DNA of 64,000 nucleotides from Streptomyces paradoxus (GTDB lineage: Bacteria; Actinomycetota; Actinomycetes; Streptomycetales; Streptomycetaceae). Positions 43,623 to 51,906 of this stretch are shown piece by piece. The DNA lies in assembly GCF_014202475.1 (NCBI RefSeq), contig NZ_JACHGV010000001.1:310001-374000 (forward strand). Direction: 5' to 3'. Both the position numbers and the translations under genes were made by a program. Position 1 is the first letter of the stretch; each line of letters begins with the position of its first letter. The notes under the pieces were generated by a model. That model had not been told where the DNA came from. It made no database searches and worked only from the letters and a program-made list of their open reading frames with translations.

Positions 43623-45436
43623 GCGGTTTCTCCTTCATCGTGTACGGCGGGTGCGCCACCCTTGTGGGCGGCGACCCAGAAGCGGATGCTCTCGACGAGC
43701 ACCACCAGGGCCACGGCCACGGCCAGTGCCGTGAGCGCGACCGTGAACTGCGAGGCGGTGAGCAGTGCGGCGAGGACGGTGACGAGCAGTGTCCGTCCTT
43801 CGTGCCCTCCGATGGAGCGCACCAGCCAGGCGGGAGGCGCTCCGGCGTCGCCGCGGATGCGGTAGACCGTGTCGTAGTGATGGTAGGCGACCGCGGCGAC
43901 CAGCCCGAAAGCCGCAGGAAGGGCTCCGTTCACGTCCGCTTTCGCTGCCAGGACCAGGACGGTGCCGTACTCGGCGGCGCGCAGGAACGGGGGGACCAGC
44001 CAGTCGAGGGCGCCCTTGAGGGGGCGGGCGACGGCGAGACCCGAGGTCAGGGCGTAGGCCACGGCGGCGACGATCGGCCATGGGCCGCCGAAGTCCGTCA
44101 GCGCCGCGGTGAGGACGACGGCGAGACCGCCGAGCAGGGCGACGACGGGGGCGGTGAAGCCCGGCACCTTGCGGGCGGGCTTCTTGAGCGCCTCCGCGAA
44201 GCCCTGGGCGAGCGGGCCGCTGTCGGCGAGGTCGGCCAGGGCGCCGGCCGCCCGGTCGGTCCGCTTGGCCTTCCGCGTCAGGGAGCGCAGCACCCGGCCC
44301 GCTGTGGTGTACGTCGCCGCGAAGGCGCAGCCGATGAGCAGCGCGTAGAAGGTGATGCGGGGGGTGGTGACCGCCGTGAGCACGGCGATCATCGCCCAGC
44401 GCTCGCCGATGGGCAGGACGATCATCCGCCGGACCCAGACCGTCCAGCCGACGCTGTCGAGCTTGTCGGAGAGGGCGGCGGTGGGGCTGGTGTTGGCGGT
44501 GGCGTCGTGGTTGGCCTCGTTGAAGGAGAAGTCCACGACGTGCCGGCAGGTCTGCAGGACCATCGCGCCGAGGGCCAGTGCCCAGACGTCGTCGCCGCCG
44601 CGGGCGGCTCCGAGCGCGAGGCCGGCGTAGTAGGCGTACTCCTTGGCCCGGTCGAAGGTGGCGTCCAGCCAGGCGCCGAGCGTGGAGTACTGCAGGGAGT
44701 AGCGGGCGAGCTGTCCGTCGGTGCAGTCCAGCACGAAGGACGCGATCAGCAGGACGCCGGCCGCGACGAACCCGCCGCGGGTGCCGGTGGCCGCGCAGGC
44801 CGCCGCTATGAGGGCGGTGAGCAGGGAGGCGGTCGTGACCTGGTTCGGGGTCAGGCCGCGGCGGGCGCACCAGCGGGCGATGTAGCGGGAGTACGGGCTG
44901 ATGCAGTAGGTGGTGAAGAAGCCGTCGCGGGCTTTCACGGCGGACTTCAGCCGTACGGCTTCGTCGTCGACGTCGGTCACGGCCTGCCGGGCCTCGTTGC
45001 GGGCCTGCGGGTCGGCGGGGACGGCGGCGACGAGAGTGCCCAGCTCGGGGCGGTGCACGGCGGTGCCGTCGGCGTCGAGAGCGGTGAGGATGCGGTCGGC
45101 GAGACTGCTGCCGACCAGAGTGGTGCCGCCGCCGGCGGAGTTCTCGCGGGCCATCGCCCGGGTCAGCGCCTGGCGGCCGGCGGGCTGGGCGGTGACGGCG
45201 CCGGGGATCGCGGCGAGCGGGAAGCGGGGGTCGGTGAGGGCGAGGCGCAGCGCGTGCACGTGCCCCACGAAGCGGGCGTCGACCAGGGCGACCCGTTCGT
45301 CGCCCGGTACCGCGGCGAGGAGGGTCTCGGCCTCGGCGGCGTCGGCCGCGATCCGGAGGTCGAACCCGAGGGACCGCAGGTCGGCCTCGATCGACGATCC
45401 GGGGACCGGCTGGCCGGTGAGGATGGCGGTCGACAA
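43619..45436 (-). CDS. CDP-alcohol phosphotransferase with DUF5941-type extension
   Basis: A 605-residue three-part protein. An N-terminal soluble region (about 1-190) may be a degenerate nucleotidyltransferase-like domain. A CDP-alcohol phosphotransferase follows (about 195-400; DCTDGQLARYSLQYSTLG then AWLDATFDRAKE, motif complete). A multi-pass C-terminal domain (about 400-605) resembles DUF5941. The segment ARDGFFTTYCISPYSRYIAR recalls the linker of bifunctional IPCT/DIPPS enzymes. The start is a TTG at 45436, the first possible after an in-frame stop, with GGGAG upstream. First gene of the operon. Confidence 0.85.
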   Translation of the reverse strand: MSTAILTGQPVPGSSIEADLRSLGFDLRIAADAAEAETLLAAVPGDERVALVDARFVGHVHALRLALTDPRFPLAAIPGAVTAQPAGRQALTRAMARENSAGGGTTLVGSSLADRILTALDADGTAVHRPELGTLVAAVPADPQARNEARQAVTDVDDEAVRLKSAVKARDGFFTTYCISPYSRYIARWCARRGLTPNQVTTASLLTALIAAACAATGTRGGFVAAGVLLIASFVLDCTDGQLARYSLQYSTLGAWLDATFDRAKEYAYYAGLALGAARGGDDVWALALGAMVLQTCRHVVDFSFNEANHDATANTSPTAALSDKLDSVGWTVWVRRMIVLPIGERWAMIAVLTAVTTPRITFYALLIGCAFAATYTTAGRVLRSLTRKAKRTDRAAGALADLADSGPLAQGFAEALKKPARKVPGFTAPVVALLGGLAVVLTAALTDFGGPWPIVAAVAYALTSGLAVARPLKGALDWLVPPFLRAAEYGTVLVLAAKADVNGALPAAFGLVAAVAYHHYDTVYRIRGDAGAPPAWLVRSIGGHEGRTLLVTVLAALLTASQFTVALTALAVAVALVVLVESIRFWVAAHKGGAPAVHDEGETA

Positions 45437-45713
45437 CCGAATTCACTCCCTGGATACCGACGCGTCCGCGCCAGTGACGTACATGGTGGGGGCGCCCTCT
45501 CCGGTGGCTCCCGGGCGGCATGTCGGCAGAGGCTATCGGATGCCGGGACGGCCACGTTCACCGCCCGTTCGGCGGCTGGATCGACGTGGTTCGCACAAGC
45601 CTTTGCCGCGATCATCATCGTGGATCCGGGGCCCGCCCCACAAACCGCGCTCCCTAAGCGGACATCGGGGACATTGCGGGGGCGGTCGCCGTGGCCGCAT
45701 AGGGTGGGCGACC

Positions 45714-46685
45714 ATGACGTGGCTGATCACCGGCGGTGCCGGCTATATCGGAGCACATGTGGCCAGGGCCATGGCCGAGGCCGGGGAGCGCGTTCTCGCG
45801 CTGGACGACCTGTCGGCCGGGGTGCCCGCGCGGCTCCCGGCGGAGGTCCCGCTCGTGCGGGGTTCCTCGCTGGACGGGGAGCTGCTGAAGCGGGTCCTCG
45901 GCGAGCACGGTGTGACGGGTGTGGTGCATCTCGCGGCGCGCAAGCAGGTCGCCGAGTCCGTCGCGCAGCCGACGCGGTACTACCGGGAGAACGTCGGCGG
46001 CCTGGTGACCCTGCTGGACGCGGTGGCCGAGGCGGGGATCGAGCGGTTCGTGTTCTCGTCGTCGGCGGCGGTGTACGGCGACCCGGGTGTGGACCTCATC
46101 ACGGAGGACACGCCCTGCGCGCCGGTGAACCCCTACGGCGAGACCAAGCTCGCCGGGGAATGGCTGGTGCAGGCGGCGGGGCGGGCGCACGGGATCTCCA
46201 CCGTATGTCTGCGCTATTTCAACGTGGCGGGGGCCGCCGCGCCGGAGCTGGCGGACACGGGCGTCTTCAACATCGTCCCGATGGTCTTCGACCGGCTGAC
46301 CCGGGACGAGGCGCCGAGGATCTTCGGCGACGACTACCCGACCCCGGACGGCACCTGCGTCCGTGACTACATCCACGTCGCCGACCTGGCCGAGGCGCAC
46401 CTGGCGGCGGCCAGGCGGCTGGCCGAGGGCGGCGTCACGGGTGACCTGACGGTCAACATCGGCCGTGGAGAGGGCGTCTCGGTCCGCGAACTCGTCACGG
46501 TCATCGGCGAGGTCACCGGCGACCGCCGGCCGCCGCTCGTGGAAGGGCGACGCCCCGGCGACGCCCCCCGGGCGGTGGCCTCGGCCGCCCGGGCGGCCGA
46601 GGAGCTCGGCTGGACGGCCCGGCGCGGGGTGCGCGAGATGACCGAGTCGGCCTGGCGTGGCTGGCTGCTGCACCACGGCTCCTGA
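45714..46685 (+). CDS. galE: UDP-glucose 4-epimerase
   Basis: A 323-residue short-chain dehydrogenase/epimerase. NAD-binding TGGAGYIGAHVA is at residues 7-18, followed by the catalytic Ser in FSSSAAVYGD and the YxxxK pair in NPYGETKLAGE. It interconverts UDP-glucose and UDP-galactose. It is divergent from the phosphotransferase operon across 277 nt, so it may supply UDP-galactose to the GT2 glycosyltransferase of that operon (inference). Confidence 0.93.
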   Translation: MTWLITGGAGYIGAHVARAMAEAGERVLALDDLSAGVPARLPAEVPLVRGSSLDGELLKRVLGEHGVTGVVHLAARKQVAESVAQPTRYYRENVGGLVTLLDAVAEAGIERFVFSSSAAVYGDPGVDLITEDTPCAPVNPYGETKLAGEWLVQAAGRAHGISTVCLRYFNVAGAAAPELADTGVFNIVPMVFDRLTRDEAPRIFGDDYPTPDGTCVRDYIHVADLAEAHLAAARRLAEGGVTGDLTVNIGRGEGVSVRELVTVIGEVTGDRRPPLVEGRRPGDAPRAVASAARAAEELGWTARRGVREMTESAWRGWLLHHGS

Positions 46686-46698
46686 CCCCTTGAGGGCG

Positions 46699-46733
46699 CC
46701 CTGACCTGCATATCGTTTCCGCAGGTCAGGGCA
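46699..46733 (+). terminator. Terminator of galE
   Basis: Perfect 12-bp stem GCCCTGACCTGC / GCAGGTCAGGGC with an 11-nt loop, 14 nt after the galE stop. Confidence 0.8.
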
Positions 46734-46833
46734 GATGACAACGGTGTTCAGTGCCGCGTTGCACATACCCCCTCCCCGTAGTTCACTGGGGCCCCCGAGC
46801 ACGATCAGGCGGACACAGGGAGGCTGACTTCTC

Positions 46834-47772
46834 ATGGGGGCTGGGCACGATCACGGGCACGCGCACGGCGCGGCGGCCGGCGGTACGGCGACCTCGGCGT
46901 ACCGCGGCAGGCTGCGCATCGCGCTGGCGATCACGCTCGGCATCGTGGTCGTGCAGGTCGTCGGCGGGGCCCTCGCCGACTCGCTCGCGCTCGTCGCGGA
47001 TTCCGCGCACATGGCGACGGACGCCCTGGGTCTCGGCATGGCGCTGCTCGCGATCCACTTCGCGAACCGCCCGCCCAGCGAGCAGGCCACCTTCGGCTAC
47101 GCCCGCGCCGAGATCCTCGCCGCCCTGGCCAACTGCCTGCTGCTGCTCGGGGCCGGCGGGTACGTCGTGTACGAGTCGGTCCAGCGCTTCATCACACCCG
47201 CGGAGACCGAGGGCCGGCTGGCCCTGCTGTTCGGTGCGATCGGTCTGGCCGCGAACCTGGTGTCGCTGGCGCTGCTGATGCGCGGCCAGAAGGAGAGCCT
47301 GAACGTGCGCGGCGCGTTCCTGGAGGTCGCGGCCGACGCCCTCGGTTCGGTGACGGTGATCGTCTCGTCCGTGGTGATCATGCTCACGGGCTGGCAGGCG
47401 GCCGACCCGATCGCCTCGCTCGTCATCGCGCTGATGATCGCGCCCCGGACGTGGAAGCTGCTGCGCGAGACGCTCTCCGTGCTGCTGGAGGCCGCTCCCA
47501 AGGGGGTCGACATGGCGGAGGTGCGTTCGCACATACTCGCCACGGACGGTGTGGAGGACGTCCACGACCTGCACGCCTGGACGATCACCTCGGGCATGCC
47601 GGTGCTGTCGGCGCACGTGGTCGTCAGCCCGGAGGCCCTGAACGCGATAGGCCACGAGAAGATGCTCCACGAGCTCCAGGGCTGCCTCGGCGACCACTTC
47701 GACGTGGAGCACTGCACCTTCCAGCTGGAACCGAGCGGGCACGCCGAGCACGAGGCGCGGCTCTGTCACTGA
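46834..47772 (+). CDS. Cation diffusion facilitator (metal/H+ antiporter)
   Basis: A 312-residue CDF-family exporter. A His-rich N-terminus (GHDHGHAHG) precedes six membrane helices. The metal site is DSAHMATD in TM2 and LEVAADALGSV in TM5, followed by a cytoplasmic ferredoxin-like domain (about 215-300). It likely exports Zn, Co or Cd. ATG 46834 has GGGAGG 15 nt upstream (weak spacing). A degenerate TGA-N9-TCA repeat upstream may be a metal-regulator box. Confidence 0.9.
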   Translation: MGAGHDHGHAHGAAAGGTATSAYRGRLRIALAITLGIVVVQVVGGALADSLALVADSAHMATDALGLGMALLAIHFANRPPSEQATFGYARAEILAALANCLLLLGAGGYVVYESVQRFITPAETEGRLALLFGAIGLAANLVSLALLMRGQKESLNVRGAFLEVAADALGSVTVIVSSVVIMLTGWQAADPIASLVIALMIAPRTWKLLRETLSVLLEAAPKGVDMAEVRSHILATDGVEDVHDLHAWTITSGMPVLSAHVVVSPEALNAIGHEKMLHELQGCLGDHFDVEHCTFQLEPSGHAEHEARLCH

Positions 47773-48075
47773 CGCGGTCGCCCACGACGCGTGTGGGGCA
47801 GGATGGGGCAGGTGGGGCGCACTCCGCCGCGAGTGCGCCGGGGAACGCAACCCTCCGCCGCGCGCCCGCGTCCTGAGCCCCACAGCTCCGGCATGGACGA
47901 TTTTCCGCCTGTCCGGCCGGGCACGATCATCTACCGGGTCCCTTTCCCGGCGTCGGACCGGTGCAAGGCTGCGGTCCGCGCCGCCGCGCGGGACATGCGG
48001 GTGTGCCGCGAAGTGCCGGGAGTGCCGGATTCGTACGGCAGACTTGGGGCGCGAAGACCGATGTGAAGGATGGGT
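47773..48075. other. Intergenic leader of idi, no convincing gene
   Basis: About 300 nt. A short frame (ATG 47893 to TGA 48066, beginning MDDFPPVRPGTIIYRV) lacks a ribosome binding site and has no recognisable family. No terminator or operator stands out. Confidence 0.35.
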
Positions 48076-48669
48076 ATGCCGATCACACCTGCCACCGCGA
48101 CGCACAACCCGTCGAACGGCACCGCAGACGCGATTTTGCTGGAACTGGTCGACGAGGACGGCGTGACGATCGGCACCGCGGAGAAGCTCGCCGCCCACCA
48201 GCCGCCCGGCCGGCTGCACCGCGCGTTCTCGGTGTTCCTCTTCGACGAGTACGGCCGGCTGCTGCTCCAGCAGCGCGCGCTGGGCAAGTACCACTCCCCC
48301 GGTGTGTGGTCGAACACGTGCTGCGGCCACCCCTACCCCGGTGAGGCGCCCTTCGCGGCGGCGGCGCGGCGTACGTTCGAGGAACTCGGCGCCTCCCCGT
48401 CCCTGCTGGCCGAGGCGGGCACGGTCCGCTACAACCACCCGGACCCGGAATCCGGCCTGGTGGAGCAGGAGTACAACCACCTCTTCGTCGGCATGGTGCA
48501 GGCCGTGGTGCGGCCTGACCCGGAGGAGGTGGCGTCGACGGTGTTCGTGACCCCGCCGGAGCTGGCGGAGCGGCACGCCAAGGACACCTTCTCGTCCTGG
48601 TTCATGACCGTCCTAGACGCGGCCCGGCCGGCGATCAGGGAGCTGACGGGCCCGTCCGCCGGCTGGTGA
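48076..48669 (+). CDS. idi: Isopentenyl-diphosphate delta-isomerase, type I
   Basis: A 197-residue Nudix-fold isomerase that converts IPP to DMAPP. The active-site Cys is in WSNTCCGHPYPGE and the catalytic Glu in EQEYNHLF; RLHRAFSVFLFD is the metal-binding block. ATG 48076 is preferred over the ATG at 48070, because AAGGA then lies at the right distance. It feeds the isoprenoid pool used by the hopanoid operon 10 kb away, as in the SCO6750 region of S. coelicolor (recalled). Confidence 0.93.
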   Translation: MPITPATATHNPSNGTADAILLELVDEDGVTIGTAEKLAAHQPPGRLHRAFSVFLFDEYGRLLLQQRALGKYHSPGVWSNTCCGHPYPGEAPFAAAARRTFEELGASPSLLAEAGTVRYNHPDPESGLVEQEYNHLFVGMVQAVVRPDPEEVASTVFVTPPELAERHAKDTFSSWFMTVLDAARPAIRELTGPSAGW

Positions 48670-48693
48670 CCCGGGCCCTGACCGAACGGGGGA

Positions 48694-49200
48694 TCAGGCG
48701 AAGCGCACGGGTTTGAGCGGCAGGGCGGCCCAGATCACCTTGCCGCCGGTCGCGGTGTACTCGACCTCGCACACACCGCCCGCCTCCCGGGTGATCTCGC
48801 GCACCAGGAGCAGTCCGCGCCCGCCGGTCCGGCCGTGGTCGGTCTCCAGGGCAGTGGGCCGGTACGGGTGGTTGTCCTCCACGGACACCCGGAGCCACTC
48901 GGCGCCGACGGCCAGCTCGACGGCGATCGTCGGTGAGAGCACCGCCGCGTGCTTCACGGCGTTCGTCACCAGCTCCGAGACGATCAGCAGCAGTCCCTGG
49001 GCCAGGTCGTCCGGGACCGGTACGCCCTGACGCAGCAGCAGGTCCCGTACGGCGTGCCGCGCCTGCGGGACGGAGGCGTCGACCGCAGGTGCGGTGAACC
49101 GCCAGACCCCTTCGTACGGCAGCGGATCCGCGGGCCCGGGGCCGAGGGGCGCCGCGCCGCCCTCTGGGCGCGGACCGAACCCACGCCCGTCGTCGTCCAT
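48694..49200 (-). CDS. ATP-binding protein, anti-sigma-factor-like
   Basis: A 168-residue HATPase_c protein (N-box LIVSELVTNAVKHA; G-rich HGRTGGRGLLLVREI), like the RsbW/SpoIIAB-type kinases abundant in Streptomyces. It may bind a sigma factor or anti-anti-sigma protein. No partner gene is adjacent. ATG 49200 gives a short acidic N-terminus; in-frame GTGs further upstream are possible. Confidence 0.85.
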   Translation of the reverse strand: MDDDGRGFGPRPEGGAAPLGPGPADPLPYEGVWRFTAPAVDASVPQARHAVRDLLLRQGVPVPDDLAQGLLLIVSELVTNAVKHAAVLSPTIAVELAVGAEWLRVSVEDNHPYRPTALETDHGRTGGRGLLLVREITREAGGVCEVEYTATGGKVIWAALPLKPVRFA

Positions 49201-49418
49201 CGTCCGGTCGCCACCCTCGCGCTCGATTGTCGCCACCCCCCGAGTGTTGGTAACGATGCGCCTCGTACCCCGGGACTGAACAGAAGTCAGCAACTATCGA
49301 GCGCTTCTGACCGTTGGCGTATGACACGGTCAGTTGTGGGACTGGTCCTGTCCCTGTTGTGCCGTCTCGGCGAACTATTCGGGTTGTACGGGTTTGGCAT
49401 CCGGATAGCATCCGGCGC

Positions 49419-50174
49419 ATGGAGCCGCAGCTGGAGCACCGCGTGACCGACTCGGTCGCGACGGTCGTCATACGCCATCCCGAGAAGCGCAACGCCATGA
49501 CGACCGCGATGTGGCGTTCCCTTCCCGTCCTGCTGGAGGGGCTCGCGGGGGACCCGGCCGTACGGGCGCTGGTGCTGACCGGTGAGGGCGGCACGTTCTG
49601 CGCCGGGGCCGACATCTCGACGCTGCGCGGCTCGCCCGAGGAGGCGCAGGGGCTGGCCGTGCGGGCCGAGGAGGCGCTGGCCGCGTTCCCGAAGCCGACC
49701 CTGGCCGCGATCCGGGGTCACTGCGTGGGCGGCGGGTCGCAGCTGGCGGCGGCCTGTGATCTGCGATTCGCCGAGGAGGGGGCGCTGTTCGGGGTGACGC
49801 CCGCGAAGCTCGGCATCGTCTACCCGGCCTCCTCGACCCGGCGGCTGGTGTCGCTGGTGGGGCCGGCCACCGCCAAGTACCTGCTGTTCTCCGGTGAGCT
49901 GATCGAAGCGGAGCGGGCGCTGCGCACGGGGCTGGTGGACGAGGTGCTGCCCGAGGGCGAACTCGGCAAGCGGGTCGCCGAGTTCACCCGCGTCCTGGTG
50001 TCGCGTTCGCTGCTGACGCAGGCGGCGGCCAAGGAGTTCGCGGACGGGCGTACGGACCGGGACGCGCACTGGGCCGGGCAGGCGCGCGCGAGCGGCGACA
50101 CCGCCGAGGGTGTCGCCGCGTTCCTGGAGCGCAGGCAGCCGCGGTTCGGCTGGAGCGTGCCTACGTCAGGGTGA
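49419..50174 (+). CDS. Enoyl-CoA hydratase/isomerase family protein
   Basis: A 251-residue crotonase-fold protein. RHPEKRNAMTTAM and the oxyanion-hole blocks EGGTFCAGADISTL and GHCVGGGSQLAAACDLRF are intact. The two catalytic glutamates of true hydratases appear replaced: Gln in GGGSQLA and Ala in VTPAKLGIVYP. It is therefore probably an isomerase, decarboxylase or hydrolase variant. Its 3' end overlaps the convergent DJ-1 gene by 14 nt. Confidence 0.85.
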   Translation: MEPQLEHRVTDSVATVVIRHPEKRNAMTTAMWRSLPVLLEGLAGDPAVRALVLTGEGGTFCAGADISTLRGSPEEAQGLAVRAEEALAAFPKPTLAAIRGHCVGGGSQLAAACDLRFAEEGALFGVTPAKLGIVYPASSTRRLVSLVGPATAKYLLFSGELIEAERALRTGLVDEVLPEGELGKRVAEFTRVLVSRSLLTQAAAKEFADGRTDRDAHWAGQARASGDTAEGVAAFLERRQPRFGWSVPTSG

Positions 50175-50796
50175 GGTCGAGGTCCGAACGGAGCAGCTCG
50201 ACGAGGTGCGCGGGGGCCTTCGCGGGTGACCCGGCGTCGTAGGGCGGCTGGGGGTCGTACTCGGTGGCGAGCTGGACGAGCCGGGCGTGGTCGTCACCGG
50301 CGATCCGGCCGAGGAGCGTCAGGCCCATGTCGATGCCCGAGGAGACTCCGGCGGCGGTCACGTACTTGCCGTCGGTGACGACCCTCTCGCCCGTCGGCTC
50401 GGCGCCGTGGCGCTTCAGCTCCTCCAGGGCCAGCCAGTGGGACGTCGCCCGGCGGCCCTCGAGGAGTCCCGCGGCGGCGAGCAGCAGCGAGCCGGTGCAC
50501 ACGGACGTCGTCCAGGTGCTGGTCGCGTCGGCCGTGCGCAGCCAGGTCAGCAGGGGCCCGTCGGCGGCCAGCGGGAGGGGGCCCGGGCCGCCGGGGACCA
50601 CGATGATGTCGGGGTGCGGTACGTCGGCCAGGGCCCGGTCGGCGGTGAGCGCGAGGTTCCCGGAGTCGTTGCGCACGGGGCCGGCCTGCTCGGCGACGAA
50701 GACGGTCTCCGCGCCCGGAACCCGGCCGAGGGTCTCGTAGGGGCCGACGGCGTCGAGGGCGGTGAAGCGGTCGTAGAGGACGATGGCGATCTGCAT
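50161..50796 (-). CDS. DJ-1/PfpI family protein (isonitrile hydratase-like)
   Basis: A 211-residue class-I-glutamine-amidotransferase-like protein. The nucleophile Cys sits in TTSVCTGSLLLAAAGLLEG, followed by the GRRATSHW block shared with isonitrile hydratase (InhA). IIVVPGGPG is the strand before. Isocyanide hydration is a possible role. ATG 50796. It lies 33 nt downstream of a GlxA-type regulator whose N-terminal half is clearly paralogous. Confidence 0.85.
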   Translation of the reverse strand: MQIAIVLYDRFTALDAVGPYETLGRVPGAETVFVAEQAGPVRNDSGNLALTADRALADVPHPDIIVVPGGPGPLPLAADGPLLTWLRTADATSTWTTSVCTGSLLLAAAGLLEGRRATSHWLALEELKRHGAEPTGERVVTDGKYVTAAGVSSGIDMGLTLLGRIAGDDHARLVQLATEYDPQPPYDAGSPAKAPAHLVELLRSDLDLTLT

Positions 50797-50829
50797 GGGG
50801 TCCCTTCGTTCGGCTGCTGTCGATGCGGT

Positions 50830-51792
50830 TCAGGTTGTGGTGGCCGGGCGGAAGCGGCGGCGGTACTCGGCCGGGGGCGTTCCCAGGGTCCTGACGAAGG
50901 CCCGGCGCATGGCCTCGGGCGTGCCGTAGCCGCTGCTGCGGGCGATCTCCTCCACGCCACCGGCGGTGTCCTCCAGCAGGCGCCTGGCGTGTTCGAGGCG
51001 GACGCGGTCCACGTAGCGGCCCGGTGTCATGCCGGTCTCGGCGCGGAAGGCGCGGGCGAAGTGGCGGGGCGAGAGGCGGGCGCGGGCGGCGAGGGTCTCG
51101 ACGCAGAGGTCCGCGTCCGGGTGGTCGGTGATCCAGCGCTGGACGTCCCGCAGGGGCTCGCGCTGTGCGGTCTGGGCCGCGAGCTGGGCGCTGAACTGGG
51201 CCTGGTTGCCGGGTCTGCGCAGGAACACCACCAGGTGGCGGGCGATGGTGAGGGCGGCGTCCCGGCCGAGGTCCTCCTCGACCAGGGCGAGGGCGAGGTC
51301 GATGCCGGCGGTGACACCGGCCGAGGTGGCGATGTGCCCGTCGCGCACGAAGACGGGGTCGGGGTCGATCTCGACGGCCGGGTGCTCGCGGGCGAGCCGG
51401 TCGCAGTACGCCCAGTGGGTCGTGGCGCGACGGCCGTCCAGGAGGCCCGCCGCGGCCAGCACGGCCGCGCCGGTGCACACGGAGACCAGGCGGCCGGCGC
51501 GCGGGCCCCGCTCGCGCACCCAGGCCACGAGGCGCGGGTCGGGCCGCAGGCTGCCCGTGCCGCCGGGGACGATGAGGATGTCCGGGTCCGGCGCGGTGGT
51601 CAGGGACCCGTCGGGTACGAGGGTCAGGCCGCTGGTGGTCCGCACGGGCGCGCCGTCCAGGGACGCCGTGCGGATCTCGTACGCGCCCGGCGCGAGCAGC
51701 TCCGCGCCCGCGAAGACCTCCACGGGCCCGGTGACGTCGAGACTCTGCAGGCCGTCGAAGAGGACGGCGAGAACCGTGCGCTGGACCACCAT
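50830..51792 (-). CDS. GlxA-family transcriptional regulator (DJ-1/PfpI + AraC)
   Basis: A 320-residue regulator. The N-terminal DJ-1/PfpI domain (about 1-195; SVCTGAAVLAAAGLLDGRRATTHW) is joined to an AraC HTH domain (about 220-315; LAARARLSPRHFARAFRAETGMTPGRYVDR). The start is ATG at 51792. The frame stays open far upstream, opposite tex, but that part is antisense noise. It probably controls the adjacent DJ-1 gene. Confidence 0.9.
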   Translation of the reverse strand: MVVQRTVLAVLFDGLQSLDVTGPVEVFAGAELLAPGAYEIRTASLDGAPVRTTSGLTLVPDGSLTTAPDPDILIVPGGTGSLRPDPRLVAWVRERGPRAGRLVSVCTGAAVLAAAGLLDGRRATTHWAYCDRLAREHPAVEIDPDPVFVRDGHIATSAGVTAGIDLALALVEEDLGRDAALTIARHLVVFLRRPGNQAQFSAQLAAQTAQREPLRDVQRWITDHPDADLCVETLAARARLSPRHFARAFRAETGMTPGRYVDRVRLEHARRLLEDTAGGVEEIARSSGYGTPEAMRRAFVRTLGTPPAEYRRRFRPATTT

Positions 51793-51879
51793 GCCGTCGA
51801 TTCTTCGCGGGAGCGGAGTATGGCGGCAAGGACGAGTACCCCACCTTTCCTGCCAGGAGGCGCCGGGCCATAGAGGACA

Positions 51880-51895
51880 TACCAAGCGGTTGGTA
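51880..51895. promoter_or_regulatory. Inverted repeat TACCAAGCGGTTGGTA
   Basis: A 6-bp perfect repeat (TACCAA/TTGGTA, 4-nt centre) lies 11 nt before the ATG of the SCO6745-family gene and 88 nt upstream of the divergent GlxA start. It looks like a TetR/MarR-type operator and is well placed to block the promoter. Confidence 0.55.
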
Positions 51896-51906
51896 ACCTG
51901 CCGGGC

